Shown: positions 22,251-25,874 of the stretch, in pieces
Position numbering within the stretch: position 1 is the stretch's first letter
Layout: each line of letters opens with the position of its first letter
Assembly: GCA_035478255.1 (NCBI GenBank)
Contig: DATIJV010000051.1
Coordinates: forward strand, 1 to 25,874
Source: DATIJJ01 sp035478255
GTDB lineage: Bacteria; Pseudomonadota; Gammaproteobacteria; DSM-16500
Direction of reading: 5' to 3'
Length of the DNA stretch: 25,874 bases
Program-made: the position numbers and the translations under genes
The notes under the pieces: generated by a model
What the model was told of the DNA's origin: nothing
The model's database searches: none
The model's input: only the letters and a program-made list of their open reading frames with translations

Positions 22251-22535
22251 TTACTCAGATGAAGAATCCGAAGAATCTCCCGTGATCGACGTTTCCTGAT
22301 GGACTTCTGGCGTATGAGCAACCGGAACCAGGTCTGCTTCATGCGCATCCCGGAAATCAGTATGGCCCGCAGCAATTTCGCGTAAAGCAACGACGGTGGC
22401 TTTATCATTCTCCCAGGGAACGATCGGATCTACGCTGCCGCGCATGAGCTGTCGCGCTCTTCTTGCGGCCAGGATGACGAGCTCAAAGCGGTTGTCTACA
22501 TTTTCCAAGCAATCTTCAACGGTGATGCGTGCCAT
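22251..22535 (-). CDS. rpoZ: RNA polymerase omega subunit
   Basis: Omega helps assemble RNA polymerase and in many proteobacteria forms part of a (p)ppGpp-binding site. The 94-residue product begins MARITVEDCLENVDNRFELV and continues with ILAARRARQL, the invariant omega block, with VVALREIAAG further on. The C-terminus is an acidic Ser-rich tail (SSDSSSE) that looks variable. It is normally followed by spoT; here the two are separated by about 2 kb holding an opposite-strand gene and repeats, so co-transcription is unlikely. Confidence 0.96.
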   Translation of the reverse strand: MARITVEDCLENVDNRFELVILAARRARQLMRGSVDPIVPWENDKATVVALREIAAGHTDFRDAHEADLVPVAHTPEVHQETSITGDSSDSSSE

Positions 22536-22569
22536 TTTAACGATACCTTAAGTGTTTCACAGAGCGCGG

Positions 22570-22599
22570 ATTATAACCTAAAAAAGCGTTTTTTTGAAA
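22570..22599 (-). promoter_or_regulatory. rpoZ promoter candidate
   Basis: On the minus strand, TTTCAA (22599-22594) and a perfect TATAAT (22575-22570) are 18 nt apart, about 35-40 nt upstream of the rpoZ ATG. This is one of the best sigma-70 matches in the window. Confidence 0.6.
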
Positions 22600-22605
22600 G
22601 CTAAA

Positions 22606-22645
22606 ATGGCGGGCACGGCGAAAAGCACGCCTTTGCCCGCCCTAC
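22606..22645. repeat. Short palindromic repeat, GTAGGG(T/C)GGGCA family, copy 2
   Basis: A 40-nt element whose reverse complement closely matches 5412-5450, with the arms GGCGGGCA and TGCCCGCC. A partial second copy of its inner half (TTCGCCGTGCCGTGCGCCCG, 22656-22675) follows just before the phhB stop codon. It lies between the rpoZ promoter and the end of phhB and may form a hairpin. Confidence 0.7.
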
Positions 22646-22677
22646 AACCATTTGAATTCGCCGTGCCGTGCGCCCGC

Positions 22678-23013
22678 TTAACCTAACGCATCCACCTTCG
22701 CCGCACAAATGAAATCATTCTCAGATAAACCAGAAATCGCATGAGTCGTATAATGCACCACGCAATAATTATAACCCACTTCCATATCAGGATGATGGTT
22801 TTCCTGATTGGCAATCCAGGCAATGGCGTTCACAAATGCCATGGTTTTATAAAAATTTTTAAAATCAAAACGCCGGGTAATCTTTGAGCCTTCAGAATTG
22901 ACTTGCCAGTTATTCAGTTTTTTCAGCAAATCTTCAGCTTTTTGTTTTGTCAAAGCAGGCACACCGCCTTCACAGGGCACACAGTGTTTGGATTGCAAGT
23001 CGCATGTTGTCAT
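22678..23013 (-). CDS. phhB: Pterin-4a-carbinolamine dehydratase
   Basis: PhhB dehydrates 4a-hydroxytetrahydropterin so that the pterin cofactor of phenylalanine hydroxylase can be recycled. I start it at the ATG at 23013 (111 aa), which has AGGA 8 nt upstream; a longer form overlaps phhA and looks non-native. The active-site block ENHHPDMEVGYNYCVVHYTT and the THAISGLSENDF segment are clear. Its start lies one base after the phhA stop, so the two form one unit on the minus strand. Confidence 0.95.
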   Translation of the reverse strand: MTTCDLQSKHCVPCEGGVPALTKQKAEDLLKKLNNWQVNSEGSKITRRFDFKNFYKTMAFVNAIAWIANQENHHPDMEVGYNYCVVHYTTHAISGLSENDFICAAKVDALG

Positions 23014-23014
23014 T

Positions 23015-23803
23015 TTATTTTTCCTGATAAACAGGATCATATTCGCCCAACTCACGCGCTTCGTGAATCAAGCCAATTAAATCCATATTGGTTAAATCAT
23101 ATAACGTATCAAAACTATCTATCACAAAATAAATCGGCTGCATAATATCAATACGATACGGAGTGCGTAAGGCTTCAAGGGGATCAAACGGTTTACGCTC
23201 CGCTTTAGGATCTTCCAAGCTATAGACGGTTTCACCTTTTGAAGAAAGAATGCCGCCGCCATACACCTTTAACTGATTATTTTTTTTGATTAAGCCAAAC
23301 TCAATGGTAAACCAGTAAAGCCGCGCAAGCATAGCACGATCTTCTTTATTAGCTTTCAATCCCAACTTCCCATACATATGCGTAAACTTTGCATAAGCCG
23401 GGTTGGTCAACAGCGGGCAATGACCAAATACTTCATGAAAAATATCCGGTTCCTGTAAATAATCCAATTCTTCGCGCGTGCGAATAAATGTCGCTGCCGG
23501 AAATCGCTGCGTCGCCAGCAAATGAAAAAATTTATCGAAAGGAATTAATGCAGGCACGGGTTCCAATTCCCAGCCTGTGGCTTTTTTAAGCTCGGCTGAA
23601 ATGTCTTTGCATTGAGGAATTCTATCCATCGGCATCTTAAGCAATTGAATGCCTTCAATATATTCCTCGCACGCGCGGTTTTCGATGATTTTAAGCTGTC
23701 GTTCGATCAGGATCTTCCATGTGGCGTTTTCTTCCTCTGTGTAATGTGCTATGCCATTCGCATCAACAGGCTTAGAAACATAATGGCTTTCTTTATAAGA
23801 CAT
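23015..23803 (-). CDS. phhA: Phenylalanine 4-monooxygenase
   Basis: PhhA hydroxylates phenylalanine to tyrosine using Fe(II), O2 and tetrahydropterin. I start it at the ATG at 23803 (262 aa), the usual bacterial length; an upstream GTG adds four residues. Iron ligands are visible: His123 and His128 in DIFHEVFGHCPLL and Glu168 in FTIEFGL. No regulatory ACT domain is present, as usual in bacteria. It heads the phhA-phhB unit. In Legionella the enzyme supplies tyrosine and pyomelanin precursors (family knowledge). A long palindrome starts 31 nt upstream of the start codon. Confidence 0.96.
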   Translation of the reverse strand: MSYKESHYVSKPVDANGIAHYTEEENATWKILIERQLKIIENRACEEYIEGIQLLKMPMDRIPQCKDISAELKKATGWELEPVPALIPFDKFFHLLATQRFPAATFIRTREELDYLQEPDIFHEVFGHCPLLTNPAYAKFTHMYGKLGLKANKEDRAMLARLYWFTIEFGLIKKNNQLKVYGGGILSSKGETVYSLEDPKAERKPFDPLEALRTPYRIDIMQPIYFVIDSFDTLYDLTNMDLIGLIHEARELGEYDPVYQEK

Positions 23804-23834
23804 AATGTATTCCACCCTTTATAAATTTATATTA

Positions 23835-24017
23835 TATACCTCTCGTAGATGAGTTTTAGGTTTTTTAGCATCTCATATTGCATCGACCTTTAAACGTTCT
23901 TCAATCGAAAAATCTCGCTGTAGAAAGAGCTACAGCTACGATTTTTCTCAATCAGAACGTTTAAATCTCTCGCAATCTGAGCGCTAAAAAACCTAAAGCT
24001 CATCTACGAGAGGTATA
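23835..24017. repeat. 183-bp long palindrome in the phhA/acetyltransferase divergent region
   Basis: The outer arms (23835-23869 and 23983-24017) pair in 34 of 35 positions, and the exception is G-U capable in plus-strand RNA. Inside are further stems: CTCATATTGC (23872-23881) with 23972-23981, TTTAAACGTTCT (23889-23900) with 23954-23965, GAAAAATC (23907-23914) with 23940-23947, and the terminal hairpin GCTGTAG/CTACAGC (23917-23936). An inner loop has TCAATC on both sides. The element occupies most of the 323 bp between the divergent phhA and acetyltransferase genes. Confidence 0.85.
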
Positions 24018-24126
24018 GCTCAGGTTATTATAGAAAAATCAGAAGGTTTTTGGCAGCAGAATTATCTTTAAATTTGTTTTTTTGCTTAGATCAAGGCAGA
24101 ATATCTTAAAATTTAGAGAAATCGAG

Positions 24127-24576
24127 ATGAACTATCATAAACCCTATGCCGAACTTCTCTTTGGTGAGTATCTTTTTACTGCCGATAAAAAGAAACTGGA
24201 TCTGGAATATTTATATAATTTATTGTGTATTCCTTCGCGTTATTCTACCGGGTTACCTCCTGAGCGATTTCCTTTAATTATAGAAAATTCTGTTTGTTTC
24301 AGTGTGTTACATAATGGAAAACAAGTGGGTTTTGCTCGGGTGATCACTGATTTTTCGGAGTTTGCTTCTTTGTGGGATGTGTATATAGATGATGAACACC
24401 GCAGCAAAGGCGTGGGGAAAGCTTTGATGAAATATCTGCTAGAGCATCCGCGGCTGCGCGGCGTGTTTCGCTGGTTTTTAATGACGGAAGATGCGCATGG
24501 ATTATATCAAAAATATGGATTTAAATCAGAGGCGTATAATCCATATGTGATGATGAGAGTTTCTAGCGCGCTGTAA
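24127..24576 (+). CDS. GNAT-family N-acetyltransferase
   Basis: This is a GCN5-related acetyltransferase that uses acetyl-CoA on an unknown amine. I start it at the ATG at 24127 (149 aa); a TTG at 24082 is weaker. Motif A reads LWDVYIDDEHRSKGVGKALM (about residues 81-100), with the R-x-x-G-V-G-K loop. The C-terminal TEDAHGLYQKYGF segment is typical of the small GNAT proteins related to YjdJ or YjaB-type sets. It converges with potD, 10 nt apart. The substrate cannot be told. Confidence 0.88.
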   Translation: MNYHKPYAELLFGEYLFTADKKKLDLEYLYNLLCIPSRYSTGLPPERFPLIIENSVCFSVLHNGKQVGFARVITDFSEFASLWDVYIDDEHRSKGVGKALMKYLLEHPRLRGVFRWFLMTEDAHGLYQKYGFKSEAYNPYVMMRVSSAL

Positions 24577-24586
24577 CATTTGAAAA

Positions 24587-25618
24587 TCATCCTTCCATCT
24601 TTAACTGTTCCCAATATTTTTCCAGGGCAGCATACGCTGAATCTCCTATATCTACCTGAAATTCCCCATGCTTTAACATTTCATGTGAAGGATACAGTGT
24701 CGCATCATTTTTAATTTCGGCCGGCAGCAAATTTTTAGCGCTGAGATTGGCAGTTGAATAGCTGATCTTCATGCTGACTTCTTTCGCAATATCAGGCCGC
24801 ATCAAAAAGTTAAGAAATTTATATGCATTTTCCCGATGCGGCGCATTTTTCAAAATCGCAAAATTATCCACCCAAATTTCAAACCCTTCAGCAGGATACA
24901 CAAAATTCAACTGGGAATTTTCCGAGCGCGCTTTGGTTAAATCGCCATTCCACGCTGTACCAATCGCTGCATCTTCATCAATTAAAATCGATGTCACAGC
25001 ATCAGTGTTAAAAAGACGAATATTTGGCATGAGAGCATGTAGTTTTTGATAAGCCTGTTTGATATGTATAGGATTTGTATCGTTAATTGAATAACCTAAC
25101 ATCAAAAACGCCATGGAAAACGCTTCTCTCGGATCATCCAGCACCATCAATTGATTAGAGTATTTTTTATCGAACAAATCACTCCAGCGCTTAACTCCGT
25201 CAGCTCGAAAATAATGATTATTGGTGAAAATTCCAGTCGTTCCCCAAATAAATGGTACGCTGTAATTGCTTTCTGGATCATAGGGAAGATTTAAAAAAAA
25301 AGGATCCAGATTTTTATATTCGGAAAGTTTTGTTTTGTCTAATTTTTCCAGCATGCCTTGATGACGCATACGGTCAATGTAATAGCTGGAGGGTTCGATG
25401 ACATCATATCCTGGATTTTTAACAGCGCGTAATTTGGAATACATGATTTCGTTGGTGTCGTAGGAACTGTAATTGACTTTAATTCCGGTTTCTTTTTCAA
25501 ATTGCGCGATGACAGAGTCAGGAATTTCCTGGGACCAGGTGTAAACGTTCACAATATTCGCTGTTGATGCAAATGAGGAGCTTATCAGTGAAATAAAGAT
25601 CAGAATAAAACGAAGCAT
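24587..25618 (-). CDS. potD: PotD-type polyamine ABC transporter substrate-binding protein
   Basis: PotD binds spermidine or putrescine in the periplasm and passes it to the PotABC importer. The 343-residue product has a signal peptide (MLRFILIFISLISSSFASTA) and then the family's NIVNVYTWSQEIPDSVIAQF start. It continues with YDTNEIMYSKLRAVKNPGYDV, VPFIWGTTGIF and the late NAYKFLNFLMRPDIA block. The length is normal. No potA, potB or potC lies downstream; the transporter genes would have to be elsewhere or just past the right edge. The palindrome-rich region upstream may regulate it. Confidence 0.93.
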   Translation of the reverse strand: MLRFILIFISLISSSFASTANIVNVYTWSQEIPDSVIAQFEKETGIKVNYSSYDTNEIMYSKLRAVKNPGYDVIEPSSYYIDRMRHQGMLEKLDKTKLSEYKNLDPFFLNLPYDPESNYSVPFIWGTTGIFTNNHYFRADGVKRWSDLFDKKYSNQLMVLDDPREAFSMAFLMLGYSINDTNPIHIKQAYQKLHALMPNIRLFNTDAVTSILIDEDAAIGTAWNGDLTKARSENSQLNFVYPAEGFEIWVDNFAILKNAPHRENAYKFLNFLMRPDIAKEVSMKISYSTANLSAKNLLPAEIKNDATLYPSHEMLKHGEFQVDIGDSAYAALEKYWEQLKMEG

Positions 25619-25679
25619 GGTTGCCCCGTTTGGGCGCCGTCAGTGTGAGAGGGCAGGCTTTCGAGCAGCAGTTTGGTAT

Positions 25680-25722
25680 CCATAATCTCCAAGGATAGGT
25701 AACTCAATTGAGTCAATTATGG
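25680..25722. promoter_or_regulatory. Nested palindromes upstream of potD
   Basis: CCATAAT (25680-25686) and ATTATGG (25716-25722) enclose the perfect 12-bp palindrome ACTCAATTGAGT (25702-25713). The region is about 60-100 nt upstream of the potD ATG. It may be an operator for a repressor. No matching known consensus is recognised. Confidence 0.4.
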
Positions 25723-25781
25723 TGATAATAAAAAGGAATGTAAACTATTATTAGTGCCTCGCTAACCTAAATATAAAAACC

Positions 25782-25874
25782 TTAATTTTTTATACCTCCT
25801 TCCCCTTTCCCCTTCCTCCACAAAAAGCATGTGGAGGAAGGGGGACGTTCTAATTCAGCATATCTGTATCGGAG
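25782..25874. repeat. CT-rich modular palindromic repeat, copy 5 (cut by window edge)
   Basis: TTAA at 25782-25785 is followed by the T-rich end and the full left arm (25793-25820), a small hairpin (CCACAAAAAGCATGTGG) and the beginning of a 43-nt module in the 'TTCTAATT' orientation. The rest lies beyond the window. Confidence 0.85.

Noticed and set aside
22069..22408. Frames spanning the cloverleaf palindrome and rpoZ
   Set aside because: They are composed of palindromic repeat sequence and the rpoZ shadow.

Overview
The window looks like a chromosomal segment of a gammaproteobacterium of the order Legionellales, most like the Coxiellaceae (Coxiella, Rickettsiella, Aquicella type). It is moderately AT-rich. 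It encodes a large part of a Dot/Icm type IVB secretion system, with icmT-icmS placed next to dotDCB as I remember it in Coxiella; in Legionella pneumophila icmTS lie in a different cluster. The genus cannot be fixed from sequence alone.

Layout, left to right. (1) 1-8639: Dot/Icm block, as four transcription units: icmV-dotA (-), icmW-orf190-icmX (+), dotD-dotC-dotB (-) and icmT-icmS (+). (2) 8640-10883: the conserved gammaproteobacterial operon rhodanese-grxC-secB-gpsA (-), whose gpsA stop codon touches the icmS stop codon. (3) 10965-11986: a pilN/pilO-like pair without other pilus genes. (4) 12001-13198: a 'mobile mystery protein A/B' module (HTH protein plus Fic protein) with nested operator-like palindromes. 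(5) 13202-17795: a D-2-hydroxyacid dehydrogenase and comF on the minus strand, then a tightly packed plus-strand run bioC, BadF-type sugar kinase, nagA. (6) 18075-22535: spoT and rpoZ (-), separated by an unrecognised 502-residue gene on the plus strand. (7) 22678-25618: phhA-phhB (phenylalanine to tyrosine), a GNAT acetyltransferase and a PotD-type binding protein.

The genes work as separate modules. Dot/Icm parts seen are inner-membrane DotA and IcmV, the ATPase DotB, outer-membrane-complex lipoproteins DotC and DotD, periplasmic IcmX, membrane protein IcmT and the chaperone/adaptor proteins IcmS and IcmW. The kinase plus NagA would turn free N-acetylglucosamine into glucosamine-6-phosphate. 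PhhA and PhhB form the hydroxylase and cofactor-recycling pair.

The most striking non-coding content is palindromic DNA. A CT-rich modular repeat family occurs five times (near 36-167, 5195-5399, 17807-18051, 22171-22239, 25782-25874). It has long terminal inverted repeats ending in TTAA and a 43-nt internal module found in both orientations. Two other large palindromes occur: a cloverleaf-like one at 21960-22168 (one outer stem around three back-to-back hairpins) and a 183-bp one at 23835-24017. A 39-40-nt element occurs at 5412-5450 and 22606-22645. Two CT-rich copies bracket the dotA-icmX block, whose placement relative to dotB differs from the Legionella order I remember, so the repeats are candidates for rearrangement points. 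No tRNA, rRNA or CRISPR array was seen.
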